From: Liolophura sinensis
Lineage: Eukaryota > Mollusca > Polyplacophora > Chitonida > Chitonidae
Reading direction: 5' to 3'
Length of the DNA stretch: 64,000 nt
NCBI RefSeq assembly: GCF_032854445.1
Contig: NC_088301.1
Span: 58,850,512-58,914,511, forward strand
Both the position numbers and the translations under genes were made by a program. Shown here piece by piece: positions 23,001 to 35,500 of the stretch (position 1 is its first letter; each line of letters opens with the position of its first letter). The notes beneath the pieces are model-generated. The model was not told where the DNA came from and made no database searches. It worked only from the letters and a program-made list of their open reading frames with translations.

Positions 23001-25325
23001 TTATTGACACCATATACATGTATTTGCACATCCTATCACTGAGTATCCATGTAACTAATAATATCTAGTCTATTTTCCTTAAACTGTTCAGCATTTTCTA
23101 ATGATACCAGTGTTTAGTATATTGGTGTGCATTTCATCATTAGGGTGGTAATTTTGTTGTTTTGTTTTCTGCAGGAGGGTTATGCTATCACAGATCCTGA
23201 CTTTTATGCAAGCATAAGTAAAGAAGATTTGCAGAAAATATTTCGATCAGACTCTTCAGTTGATATCCCCCTCCTTGAACAAAGGCATCAAGTGCTTTGT
23301 GAAACTGGCAAAGTACTTCTGAAGGTATGCCATTTATTATTTAGAGTTAAGTTTTATATGTTCATCTATAGCATTGAAACAACAAACCGTTTGAGAACCA
23401 ATATCTAATAGCTAGGTATATAAATAACTGGGTCTCATGAGCCACTTCACATTTGAAATCAACTATAAGTCATCTCACACAAGGTTGCAGCTAGTTCATT
23501 CATTTTTGCCCCAGTAACAAAAATAGATCACTGCTAAAGACGTTGTATCTACTTTTATTACATCGTAACGTCTAACAGTAAGGGAGGTAACCCATTCTCA
23601 TCTGTATTACCCACAGTTGGCCAAGTTTACACAGCTATTTCATTAGGATCAGTTTTGTTGAATAGTGAATGATATACCCTATTTCCTCAACTTTTTGGAT
23701 ATGAAAGAGTACCTTTCAGTGCAGATTTTGGAGACAAAAATACATTGGATTGGCCAGTTTCAGGGTTTTTAAGTGTGTGTCACTGTTCATATAGGTATGC
23801 TTCATGTAATCATGTATGCTCCTGTAACTCCATGTTGCAGAAGTATGATGGAAGTTTTGTGAACTGCATAAGGGAATGCAACCAGAGTGCTGAAAAGCTG
23901 ATGAGACTGATTGTGGAGAATTTCCCATCTATGAGAGACGAGGCAGAGTATTGTGGAAAGAAAGGTTCTACTTCTTCACCTGAAAATATACAAACATGTT
24001 CTATTTTAAGGCCTAAGTGAATATAGCTTCCATAGGTAATTTTCTTCAACCACAAGTAGACTAAATTGATGTATTATGCAACTTTACATCTTCATTTTAA
24101 ACATGAAAACTTGTGGGATTTTTTCTACACATGCTTTGTTGAACATGAATTGCTTCATGTAAATGTTGTGTAATTCCATTATTTATCATGTTCGCTTCAG
24201 TTGCCCTGTACAAAAGAGCGCAGATTTTGATAGCTGACATTTGGGCAGCCTGCGGAGGGAAAGGACTTGGTGAATTCCATGACATAGATACTATCACAAT
24301 GTTCGCGGATTACAGGTGGGTTTGTCTCTGTGCTACTGCATCCACAAAATACATTCTTGAATCACCTTCTGTTACATGAGAAATCTTTCTGGTAACACCT
24401 TTCAAGACCCCTGTTTATAAATACGGTCAGGCCCAAGTCCTCATTAGTGATGTCTGATGTCACATCCTTGTGGTAAAGTACAGTGAGATCTGATTACAGT
24501 ATACCAAAGCATGTCAAGATGTTCAGGTGAGGCATCACTGAATTAGTGATATCCGATGTCACTGCATTCAGTTGAGGCATGGCTGAATTAGTGATATCTG
24601 ATGTCACTGCATTCAGGTGTGGCATGGCTGAATTAGTGATATCTGATGTCACTGCATTCAGTTTGCATTTGACTGTAGACTAGGGGATTTTGTCTCCACC
24701 TGACTAAAGGCTTGAAAGCAACTGTCCAATTTAAATACTATTTTAATGTCTGACTTAACAATAGCATACGCAGCCACCTGTATCATCTTGAGTAAATGTT
24801 ATTATGTTGTCTTAATTACGTTTGGCACATCATATTTCCTTGTTGTGTTTTTTATTATTTTATAAAATACAAGGATACCACAAGTCCTGACTTATTATGG
24901 AGCCTTAAAATATTCCAACAGCTTACAAGACAAACTGCAGAAAGGTAGGAACATTTTGTTTTCATCATTGTTTTTGGATTTGTGTGATCCTATACATATT
25001 GGACACCCGTTTTATAAGGGAAAGGATTTTAACCAATCGCTTTTTCTGTGTAATCATAGATCAAATTTTAAGTTTAGTGTCTGTCTGTCTGTCTCTCTAT
25101 ATGTACATATGTCAAACATTGTATATTTTTATACTATTCCAAAATTTGCTCATATTTTGAAAACTTATCAGGGGAGAATCATGGTACTTTACATGTTTGT
25201 CTTCTGTCTGTCTGTCTGTCTATATGTATGTATGTCTGACATTGTAACTTTTTTTACTATTCCAAAGGTTGCTCATATTTTGAAAACTTATTAGGGGAGA
25301 ATCATGGTACTTGACATGTTTGTCT

Positions 25326-25358
<33 letters not shown>

Positions 25359-25472
25359 ATGTATGTATGTATGTACATATGTCTAACATTGTAACTTTTT
25401 ATACTATTCCAAAAGTTGCTCATATTTTGAAAACTTATTAAGGGAGAATCATGGTACTTGACATGTTTGTCT

Positions 25473-25509
<37 letters not shown>

Positions 25510-27712
25510 ATGTATGTATGTATGTACATATGTCTAACATTGTAACTTTTTATACTATTCCAAAAGTTGCTCATATTTTGAAAACTTATTAAGGGAGAAT
25601 CATAGTACTTGACATGTTTGTCTTCTGTTTGTCTGCCTACCTGTGTGTCTGTCTGTCTGTCTATATGTACATATGTCTGACATTGTAACTTTTTATACTA
25701 TTCCAAAAGTTGCTCATATTTTGAAAACTTATTAAGGGAGAATCATGGTACTTGACATATTTGTCTTCTGTCTGTCTGTCTATATGTACGTATGTCTGAC
25801 ATTGTATATTTTTATACTATTCCAAAAGTTGCTCATATTTTTAAAACTTATTAGAGGAGAATCATTAACATATACGTACGTATGTCTTACATTGTATCTG
25901 GGTATGCTATCCCACAAGTTGCTCATTTTCGAAAACTTGATCAGAGCATGTCCTTTTACTATTTATTTATTTATTTGATTGGCGTTTTACGCCATACTCA
26001 AGAATATTTCACTTATACTACGGTGGCCAGCATTATCGTGGGTGGAATCCTTTTACTATGTGAGAGGCTTATGATTGGTACATTTATTTCAGTGTGTCAA
26101 GCATTTAATAGACCATACTTTGAATATACTTGAGCTCACATGAATGATATGCTGTATGATTATAAAAAGCAGAGTTGTGGGCATTAACACTCACAGTCTT
26201 TGATTGTAACTCATGTTGTGTTGAAATGCACATACATGTCATATGATGTGCTTGTTATAAATAAAAACAAATTTCTGCTACAAGAAAACGTCCTATGTGT
26301 TGTTGTTTTGTTTTTAAACGATAGACTGTTTCTGGACTGTGTGACTTTTGTTCATTGTGCAGATAATATTCTAGAGAATGGAGAACGGCAGGAGGTGGAA
26401 ATCAGGGGATGTTCCATATGGGCCACAGAGGTATGGTCAAGTGCAACTTTTATCTATGAAAGTAGGACTAAAACTTATTTAAATGGTTTACTTGAATCAG
26501 AAATTCATGGATATGTGCTAAATTGGTTGAGTAACAGTGTATGTTGGAAACCTAAGTAGTGCTTGTAGAAAAGATGTGGGGTGTCTAAAGAAGAAAGAAA
26601 CAAAGAAAATTGTGTGTGCTAACAATATATTAACAAGTTATACTGGTCAGGCTTTCACCCAGATATATGTGCTTCTGCATGCCATTGTGAATAATCTTGC
26701 AAGAAATGGCTGCCAGGTTTTTTCTACGTATTTGGTAGATCCCAAATAATTATAATAATGTTATGTCCTCTCAGACTAGTACATCCCAAATAATGATAAT
26801 ATTGTTTTTCTCTGATTGGTAAACCCCAAATAATGATAATATTCCCATTTCTCCTCTGATTGGTAGATCCAAATGGTGATGATAAAAATGTCATTTCTTC
26901 TGTGATTGGCAGATCCCAAATAATGATAATAATGTCGTTTGTTGCCATATTGGTAGATCTCAAAAAAACAGTAATTATGTAATTTCTTATCTGACTGGTA
27001 GTTCCTAAATAATGGTAACACGTGTAATGTCATTTCTTCTGTGATTGGTAGATCCCAAATAATGATAATAATGTCGTTTGTTGCCATATTGGTAGATCTC
27101 AAAAACACAGTAATTATGTAATTTCTTATCTGACTGGTAGTTCCTAAATAATGGCAACAGGTGTAATGTCATTTCTTCTGTGATTGGCAGATCCCAAATA
27201 ATGATAATAATGTCGTTTGTTCCCATATTGGTAGATCTAAAAAAAACAGTAATTATGTAATTTCTTATCTGACTGGTAGTTCCTAAATAATGGTAACACG
27301 TGTAATGTCATTTCTTCTGTGATTGGTAGATCCCAAATAATGATAATAATGTCGTTTGTTGCCATATTGGTAGATCTCAAAAAAACAGTAATTATGTAAT
27401 TTCTTATCTGACTGGTAGTTCCTAAATAATGGTAACATGTGTAATGTCATTTCTTCTGTGATTGGTAGATCCCAAATAATAATAATGCTCTCATTTCTTC
27501 TTGGGTTGGTAGATCCCAAATAGCTATAATTTGTTATCAACTTGCAGCTAATTGTTGAGGAGGTCAAGCGCTTGACAGCAGGTGATGAACAGCTGAAGGA
27601 CCTCCCATGCAATGCCATCATGGTAGATCACTACCTGTGGGATCATCGACGAGAATTCCAGGTAGACATGGAGAGCACCCCTTACCACAAGACACGGTCC
27701 ATCTACTACTGA
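20070..27712 (+). CDS. QNG1: Queuosine 5'-phosphate N-glycosylase/hydrolase (queuosine salvage protein)
   Basis: Member of the queuosine salvage family (DUF2419, human C9orf64/QNG1), which releases queuine from queuosine 5'-phosphate so that it can be re-inserted at the tRNA wobble position. Nine exons join in frame: 20070-20174, 21865-21959, 22237-22369, 23175-23324, 23841-23964, 24201-24315, 24874-24944, 26363-26430, 27548-27712. The product is 341 residues, the same as the human protein. Recognisable blocks: [14 protein letters not shown] near the start, [16 protein letters not shown] (about 67-82), [61 protein letters not shown], and [10 protein letters not shown] near the end. The start is the first ATG in frame, with homology beginning immediately after it. 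A pyrimidine tract and TTTTCAG at 20022-20043 suggest an untranslated upstream exon. Apparently intact and cytosolic; no signal peptide. Confidence 0.95.
22911..23054. repeat. Long imperfect hairpin (fold-back/MITE-like) in QNG1 intron 3
   Basis: Two arms of about 65 bases, 22911-22975 and 22990-23054, are reverse complements with few mismatches: left arm TTACATGG, GTGATAGGAT, AATAATCCTCATATTGGG; right arm CCCAATATGAGGATTATT, ATCCTATCAC, CCATGTAA. The spacer is about 14 bases. It looks like a small palindromic mobile element. Confidence 0.85.
24440..24665 (+). repeat. 45-bp tandem repeat in QNG1 intron 6
   Basis: Three clear units with period 45 (AATTAGTGATATC(C/T)GATGTC, then ACTGCATTCAG, starting at 24541, 24586 and 24631) follow a more diverged copy near 24442 (ATTAGTGATGTCTGATGTCA). 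Confidence 0.85.
25060..25930 (+). repeat. ~120-150-bp tandem array with internal CTGT microsatellite, QNG1 intron 7
   Basis: About seven units each contain GTTGCTCATATTTTGAAAAC, GGGAGAATCATGGTACTTGA, a run of CTGT, and TATGTACATATGTCTAACAT. Unit length varies mainly through the number of CTGT steps. Open frames across it on both strands are repeat artefacts. Confidence 0.9.
25963..26053 (-). repeat. SINE fragment, family B (3' end, reverse)
   Basis: TTATTTATTTGATTGGCGTT then TACGCCATACTCAAGAATAT and GGCCAGCATTATCGTGGG: the 3' end of the family-B SINE, inserted at the edge of the intron 7 tandem array. Confidence 0.85.
26715..27530 (+). repeat. Higher-order tandem array, ~139-bp period of three subunits, QNG1 intron 8
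   Basis: The motif TTGGTAGATCCCAAATAATG recurs throughout. GATTGG(T/C)AGATCCC starts at 26903, 27043, 27182, 27321 and 27460, a period of 139-140. Each period has three related subunits of about 43-49 bases (ending in GTTTGTTGCCAT, TTTCTTATCTGA and TCATTTCTTCTGTG). The 5' part (26715-26900) holds single, more diverged subunits. Exon 9 begins at 27548, directly after the array. Confidence 0.9.
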
Positions 27713-28302
27713 TGTCATTCCGCACATGGTGTGTGTTATTAGAGGGTGCTGCCTCATCAGTTGAGCAGAAGGAAGAGACGATATATTAAACCAGAAGATA
27801 TATTAGAACCAAGTTACACAGCATTGAAAACTTGAACAATTGTCGCTGACAGGTTCGGTGTTAGACAGTCATGCCTTAATGATACCCGGCAATCAACTGT
27901 GGCCTAATAACATTATACTAGCTACTGGTATGTGGTTTCAGTGACTGTTGAATGAGTTATGGTGACACCATCATTACAGTTGGGACAAAACCCGGTTCTT
28001 CATCTTATAGTAAGTAACTAAATGCTTGGACCTCTTTGAAGCTAAATATATCAAGTAACCTTATATAGAATTCCCTAGAATTGCATTGTATTTCTTATAG
28101 CAAATGACCATGTATTTAGACCTCCTTAGATTCTGTTGTATGTCTTATGGTCAGTGACCATGTGATTCCATGGACTGCCTAAGAATTTCATTGTAGCTCT
28201 TTAATATACCATGTAACCATATGTTTAGACCTCCTTGTAGTACATTAGGGCCTCTGTAGACTTTCTTTTTAGTTTTAGCAAGTAACCATAAAGGAAGTGA
28301 AC

Positions 28303-28308
28303 ATTAAA
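28303..28308 (+). promoter_or_regulatory. Candidate poly(A) signal of QNG1 (ATTAAA)
   Basis: ATTAAA about 590 bases past the QNG1 stop. An AATAAA at 28544-28549 is an alternative but belongs to a SINE tail. The choice is uncertain. Confidence 0.3.
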
Positions 28309-28333
28309 TAAGATAGAATGATAAGAAATGATC

Positions 28334-28339
28334 TTTATT
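28334..28339 (-). promoter_or_regulatory. Candidate poly(A) signal of the tandem-VFT gene
   Basis: TTTATT on the + strand is AATAAA on the - strand, about 860 bases past the stop at 29196. With the QNG1 candidate at 28303 this implies the two convergent transcripts end very close together or overlap. Confidence 0.35.
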
Positions 28340-28489
28340 CAGTTGGAATTTTGTTAAAGTATCACAAAGTATTACAAATGTTATATGACTCCATAATGTA
28401 AAAACATATAAGAAAAACAAATTACACTGATACAGTACATTGACTTTCTTGTTTGATCTCTATGCAACAGCTCTGTCACCACTTAAAAC

Positions 28490-28556
28490 TAACCACCAGG
28501 ATATAAGTGAAATATTCATGACTATGGCGTTGAACTCAGATCAAATAAACGAATAA
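28490..28556 (+). repeat. SINE fragment, family B (3' end)
   Basis: ATATAAGTGAAATATTCATG, CTATGGCGTTGAA and ATCAAATAAACGAATAA match the last third of the family. Confidence 0.65.
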
Positions 28557-28639
28557 GCTCTAGCCTGCTTTTTTATGATTAGTGGACATCTTTCCTTGAT
28601 TCTGGTGATATGTGTCTCAAACTGAAAGCATTGACACAG

Positions 28640-29010
28640 CCTGTGATGCTGGCAAGTTGTCAGCATTTAATAAAATGTGCTTGCATTGAGTGCCAGCTTG
28701 TGATGAGCCTGTGGTTTGCTTGTTGTGTGCCCGTGGTTTGCTTCTGGTGAGCCTTTGAATTGCTTGTGAGTTTGCTGCTTGCTTGTGGTGAACCAGTGGC
28801 ATGCGTGTGGGTTTTGCTGGTTTATGACAAGCTTACTTATTGCTAGTTTGTAAGTCTGGCTACCTCGCATTGGGCATGTTCGTGGAGAGCTTGTTGCTAG
28901 CTTGTGGTGAGCCAGAGGCTTAGTTGTTATGCCGTGCAGGGAGCCTGTTTTTTGAGTGAGCATATGAAGTGTGAGGATAGCTTGTGGTGAGCCCGTGGTT
29001 AGGAAGAGGT
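28640..29010 (-). repeat. Degenerate minisatellite in the VFT gene 3' UTR region
   Basis: TTGTGGTGAGCC(A/C/T)GTGG and TGGTTTGCTTGT motifs recur at irregular spacing of about 20-40 bases. The 127-residue open frame on the - strand (about 28667-29050) simply translates this repeat (AHHKLA-type repetition) and is not considered a gene. Confidence 0.7.
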
Positions 29011-29195
29011 CTGTTTGCAGAAGTTTGTGAGTTCCATATCCACAGATCACTGAGGTAACTCCTCGCCCTCGGTAGTAAATGATCAGAGGAATTGTGGTGG
29101 AAAACTAGTGGTTTGAGTTTTGGTTTGAACAATATGTTTTGTGCATGTCATAAAATCAACAAATTATTAATTCCAAGAAACTAAATGCAAGAAAC

Positions 29196-29548
29196 TTACA
29201 CATAAGCCCCCACTGAAATATAGGGTTCCCTCCCGTTCATGTCATTAACATGTCGGGGAGTGTTTGTACTGGTGTAACCCTGGGCATTAATTGGGCCATT
29301 CGGCTCACAAGGGTTACCGAGATCAGGCCTAACTCGTTGTCTTGACAGGGATACGTGTCTGGTAGACTTGTCCTCGATATCGTCAGAGCCATTGTCCTCT
29401 CTGGACGGAGATCTGGAGTCTCCCATACTGAAACCCTGTGAGGAGGACGAAGACAATCCTTCGGCTTCAGACGACATTTTCGCGGAGCTGGTGGACCCCG
29501 TGGTAGACAGGCTTGGGTTTTCGATCTGAAGACCTGTCGGGTACGGAC
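29196..29548 (-). CDS. Cytoplasmic tail exon of the tandem-VFT protein
   Basis: A 117-codon exon rich in Ser, Thr, Asp and Asn (GSTSSAKMSSEAEGLSSSSS; SRSPSREDNGSDDIEDKS). No enzymatic domain is visible. It ends ISVGAYV, whose hydrophobic C-terminal Val could fit a PDZ ligand, though the -2 residue (Ala) is not typical. The stop is TAA within TGTGTAAGTTT, so GTAAGT could act as a donor to an unseen downstream exon. Confidence 0.65.
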
Positions 29549-32500
29549 CTGTAACTTGAAGTAAGCCTTCAGAACATTTAACATGCCCGAACACGCAAAA
29601 AATGTATATCCACCACCAGGTATTTCTCTTTATGGTTGATAAAAGTAAAAAAAACCATAACATTCCAAAAACAATATTACCAAATAAATGAAATTTTTAG
29701 TCCTATTTTCATGTAGATAATCAGCGGTTATAGGTACATAATTTTATCCATGGTCATTAGATGTATACCAATCAATATAAAGCTGGATAATCCCACCCTA
29801 TACATTTTTTACTTACTGGCTGATGGCTGTTCGAATTTTCCCTTGTCTGTTGTGCTGTCGCAGAGTCTGTATCTAGAACACCAGAGGAGATGAACTACCG
29901 AAATCACAAGAACTACCAGACAGTTCAGCGACGTGATGATAATTATGACACTTTTCCATTCTGTGGATTCTGCGGACTTTCTTGAATCTGATATGGAATC
30001 GTAACACATGCTGCAATGCGGACCCAAACAGGTGGTGTCAATGCTCGAAACCGGGGATCTATCCGCATCTCCCGAGTACAGCTTTATTCTTTTGAGATCC
30101 ATTCGAAGCCCATGTCTGTCAAATATTCCAACCTAACAAGAGAAAGGACGTCAGAAACACATTCGTGTGATAAATCTATATTAGAAGCGGTATATGCAGG
30201 GTTTATGTTTTAATCAGTTCATGATCGATCTGCATCAGGCTTCTTCGGAAGGTATTATTAACCATCATATTAAGGTGGTTCCACAAAATTCTTCACAGGC
30301 CTTTTATATTAGACCTTTTAACGTGAATCGATGCGGTCGCCGTGAGTTCAAATCCAGCTCATGCTGTCTTCCTATCCAGCTGTACGTGGGAAGGTCTCCC
30401 AGTAAGCTGAGGATGATCGTGGGTTTCTCTTGGGCTTTGACAAGTTTCCTCCTACCGTGATGCTGGTCGCCGTCGTATATGTAAAGTATTCTTGAGTACA
30501 GCCTTATACACCAACCCCATAAGTAAATAAAAAAACATGTGAATGGTAGTTAAAAAGATTGTTGGGTATAAAATTTTGGGTGTTTTTAAGTTAGCTGTTT
30601 TAAGTAAGTTAATGGAAAACAACAATACAAAACCATTTATGAATATCTGATACCCTGAGCGTGTAAACCAAAATATTTATTTATTTATTTATTTATTCAT
30701 TTGATTGGTGTTTTACGGCGTACTCAAGAATATTTCACTTATACGACGGCGGCCAGCATTTTAGTGGGAGAAAACGGGCAGAGCCAGGCAATAAGTCACC
30801 TTTATGTTTGGATGCGTAAATTTGACAAAGAATTTATTTTAAATAAATCTATATCCTGTTGGCGATCAAGAAAATATAGATTAAAGATAATACAAAAGGC
30901 TACAGCATCGAGATTAACAAAAAGATAAGCGACGAGAATGCGGCAGTTGGCAAATGCATGATGCCACGTAATCAGAGTGAAACCCAGTGTCTTATCAATA
31001 TACTCACCTCAACATAGTAGTAATTCCCGTCGTCGCCCCGATGCAGGTTGTGAATGCGATATCCAATGTCTCCATTTCCATCATCACGAAATGGTCGGAA
31101 ACGCACATTCTCGGCACTGAACAGTGTGGTGTTTCGAATATGCTCAGTCACTCGTTCAGGGAACAAGCGAAACTTATCACAGCCCACCAGTGGCCCGTCT
31201 GAGCACAGTTCGAAGTGGGCTGCTACTAACCCATTCACAACGGCCGCAATCGAGTTCATTGCGTGCACAATTCTTTGATCGTTAATCATTGACTCAACGG
31301 TTTTTTCGTCTATCCGAACTGAGAGATCACAATCCACGTCATGTTTTTTGTTGAACGACCACGGTAAATTGCATTTGAATTGATCTTGCCAAAATCTGCT
31401 GAACCATGGATTGATGTCTGTTTTGGACGGCGCTTTCATGAGCAGGTACTCCCGGAGCTTGTTGTTCTCTGCCATCGATGTGTCCACGGTGACTGTCAGA
31501 GACCCAGCTGCCTCAAGTTCCAGTCCATCGATAGGCTTCATATTCACGCCCCAGTCCTCACTGGCAACGAATGTGAAGTTGTGGATATTACTTGTCCTTA
31601 AGGTTTGTAACAGCCGACGAGCACTGTCACCCGTCCCGAAAAATACTACCGCTGTGGCTTTGTTAATGCCAAGAATTTTTATCACGTTTTGCAAATCTTT
31701 GTGCTCCGGAATTTCGTTAATTGCTATGGGATTTGCCACACAGACGCCTTCCTTTTCTGCAAAAATCTGTATTTTCTTCATCCCCGTTTTCCCATAAATG
31801 TTATTTGTGTATACGATGTTGATATATTTCCAGCCCATAGCTTTGATAACTTTCACCATGAGATCGGCCTGTACTTCGTCACTGGGGACCGTCCGGAGGA
31901 AGAAAGGGTATAGGAATCTGTCGTCCAGGTCAGGACTTGATGCTGCATAGGAGACCTGAGGCAAGTTGAGGCGACTGAAGCACTGAGCTTGGGGCAGAGC
32001 CACGCTGCTCGGTTCCGGTCCGATAACAGCAACGACTTTCGTACGGTTTATCATCTCTCCCGTGACTTCATCCACCAGTTCGACGTTTCCAGAGAGAAAA
32101 TCCGATATGATACTATTGCTCTTCAGCGGATTGTAACATTCATCAAATATAACCACACCCAAGGACATCCTTGGATGGACATTCATTTTTGCCTTTTCTT
32201 TGAACATGTACAGAAATGCTTCTACAGACGGTATTGTATTTGTGGTTGTTCGTATGGCGCCACAACCGAATGGATCGGTTTTGGAAGATTCGTGGATTGA
32301 GAAGAAAGCAACGATGAGATAGTCCCCGGGAACATATATAAAATGCTGGATCTTGTGACATTCTTTGCAGACCGTCAAGCAGGTTGACTTCATGAGGTTA
32401 GGAAAGGAGACCTCGATACCCCCGTGGCCCTTCTGGTGTATTTCGTTACGAGATAGTTCCATGCTGGTTTTTGAGTAAGAGCCCACCTAGTGTTTAAAAA

Positions 32501-35500
32501 AGGCGATTTATATATCGTCTGAGACAGATATACATTTACAGAGTTTCAGGCTGGATTGATGGTGATTCCAGCAAATTATGACAGGTTGTCCTCAACATGA
32601 TAATGGTTGACTGCCAAAAAGACCTGGTGAATTAAAATTTCTACCCTGAGATATTAATCATCATAAATACAAGAAACGTGAATATAAGTCTTCTTTCGCC
32701 TACGATAGATGTCCTGCACGGCGTTATATACTATGTTCAACATAGCGACGAACTTTGTTAAAAAGATGCTCTGCCCATAGTGGCTATGTATGTGCATATT
32801 TCTCATTGTACCCCTTGTCCATGATCGCGTGGTATCCATTAAAGTGCAGTGTAGGCTTTTAGCATTTCTAGCAATAGTTTGCATCTAAATAGCATTCCTC
32901 AGAGCAATCCCCTTTTACATTGTATTTGTTAAATAGCATTTCAAATCCACTTAAATAGCTGTTGACCCGAAGACTACGTTTATCTGCTTAGAATTTCAAA
33001 GTATTGTCTAAATAGATCCTAATTACAACAGCCAGTTAAAGTAATGCCTAAAACACAATATATTTGCTAATTCGTGATTTCAAAGTATTGTCTGAATAGA
33101 TGCTAACTATCACCGCCCGGATCTTGTTGTCCTTATAAGACAATATATTTGCTAATTAGCAATACGTAAGTATTGTCAATACTAGCAATAGATTGCATCT
33201 AAAGAGCATACCTCAGAGCAATCCCCTTTTACAATATATTTGCCAATTAATATTTTAAATCTACTTTAAATATCTGTTGACCAGAAGACTGTATTTATCT
33301 TCTTAGAGTTTCAAAGTGTTGTCTAAAAAGATCCTAACTACCACAGCCATGGGAAGTTATTCGTACAACACAACATATATTTGCTAATTAGCGATTTGAA
33401 AGTCTTGTCTAAAAAGAAGTTGGCTAGCTCAACCAGGGTAAGTACTCCCTACAACACAATATATTTGCTAATTAGCAATTTGAATGTACTTTTTAAATAG
33501 ATGCTAAGTATCACTGCCAGAGTCATGTTATTCTTACAACACAGTATATTTCGGTGGGGTCGGGAGCGGTGTGGGTCTATCGTGGCAGTCCTAAATGGCA
33601 AATACTATATATGCTTTGACCACAACTGCACAGATGGCTTCTGTCATAGTTCGCGTACGCATAGCGCTATTATAGCAGTCTTAAATAGCGAATATATTAC
33701 TTTCAGAAATCCCCAGAGATTGCCTAAATGTCGATTGGTTGAGAGAACAATATATGTGCCCCTGAACAAACTAACTATCAAAGAGGGCAGGTTGGCGGAT
33801 TTCCTGGAAGAGCAATATAATCCCTATATAACGCCACTATGATAGCGCCATGTAAAAGCTAACTATCGAGGAGGCCACATGCGGGGATTTGTTGAAGGAC
33901 AATATATGTTAGCTGTTTAAGGTTGCTATGGTAGTGCTATGTAAAAGCTAGCTATCAAAGACGCCAGCTGGCAGATTTTCTGGAAGAGCGATATATTAGC
34001 GTTGTGTATAGAACCGAACTATGAAATAGGCCGTCGGTACGGATGTGTTAAAAGGGCAATATATTGAGTATTTAGCTCGGCTATAATGTCGCTATGTAGC
34101 TAACTTTCAAAGAGGCAATGTCACTTTATTTTCTGGAAGAGCAATATATTCGTTATTGCTCTAATAGTGCAATGTAGAAGCTAACTAACTATCAAAGAGA
34201 CCCTCTTGCGGATTTGTTGAGAGGACAATATATTCACTATTTACCGCTGCTATGATAGCGCTATGTAGAAGCTAACTATCAAAGGGGCCAGCTATGTGCA
34301 GGACGATTGAGAACAATATATGGGCTATTTAGCGCGGCCAAATAGACCATATATTATCATTCCGCATAGGCCTCTCTTTGGTAGTTAGCTTCTACGTAGT
34401 GCTGTACGAGCGGCGCTAAACAGCGAATATATTGTCCTTTCAAGAAATCCCCACAGATGCCATCTATGATAGTTGGTTTCTACATGCAGCCCTAAATGGC
34501 AAACATATTGTCCTTTGACCAAAACTGCACAGATGGCTTCTTTCATAGTTCCCCTATACATAGCGTTATTATAGCAGCCCTAAATAGCGAAGATATTACA
34601 TTCAGAAAATCCCTAGAGATTGTCTCTTTCAGGGTTTGGTATTATATGTTTTTTTTCACAGCTGTACTAATTACGGCATATACTTTCCTGTCCTCAAAAC
34701 CTGTCCCTACATTGTGCAGAGACACATCAATAATGCTACTGTAGCGCTAATAACAACTACATAGCAGTAATCATTAGAACAAGAGAGGAAAAATAGCCAA
34801 ATATTTGTAAATTCTTGTCAGTTCAGTGCACGTATCTCGTGTATTGCGTGAATCTGTTTCCACAATCTCGTATATGGGAACAATATTCGAAGCATGCAGC
34901 ACATAGCATTGTAGAAACACCTATTTGCAATTCAGGGAACGTCACATGGCTTAATTTACATATTTACTTGCCTGATTGATGTATCAACCCTTTTATTCCT
35001 TTATTCAAGAAGATCTCCTTGTTTTGGGTGTTTTAAGCCTGCATTTTATTCTTTTATCAGCAAAATAAATTATTTCGTGAAATGTGTTAAATGAACCTAA
35101 ATGATTGATTTGGTATTATAGTTACGTGTTTATTAGGAATCAAGGACAAAAGCCCCGGCGAACAAAAGCCCCGCAGTCAGAAGCCTCACGGACAAAAACC
35201 ACGGCGGACAAAACCCCGACGAACAAAAGCCCGATCGTCTTAATTAACCGATAAAAGATATCCAACAGTCTATAACAAACATGATGTCAAATATTTGTTG
35301 ACGGGAATTCATGTAGGTTGATTTTGTTTTCCATCTAAAAATTTGTCAAAGTGTATTCTAGTTTGTCACTATGGTTCAACAGCTTTCCTCTCATAAGTGT
35401 TGTACGCGTAAGTTTTCAAAACAATATCGCCAGAATGACTGGTGTCTCTGATGTCTCTAATATTATCGTCGAACGCTTTCCGTCAAGCAAATATAAGTTT

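Noticed and set aside
26724-27621. Overlapping - strand open frames with repeated [13 protein letters not shown]
   Set aside because: Antisense to the 139-bp array in QNG1 intron 8; repeat artefact.
28667-29050. 127-codon open frame on the - strand
   Set aside because: Translates a degenerate GTGAGCC/GGTTTGC minisatellite in the 3' UTR region.
30972-32486. Independent gene starting at MGSYSK with no signal peptide
   Set aside because: The first codon is GTG directly after a splice acceptor and joins exon 4 in phase 0 at a conserved class-C position, so it is an internal exon.
32890-34625. CRISPR-like array (regular repeats about 85 bp apart)
   Set aside because: Repeats and intervals are both diverged copies of one unit with inversions, in a eukaryotic intron; no conserved-repeat/unique-spacer pattern.
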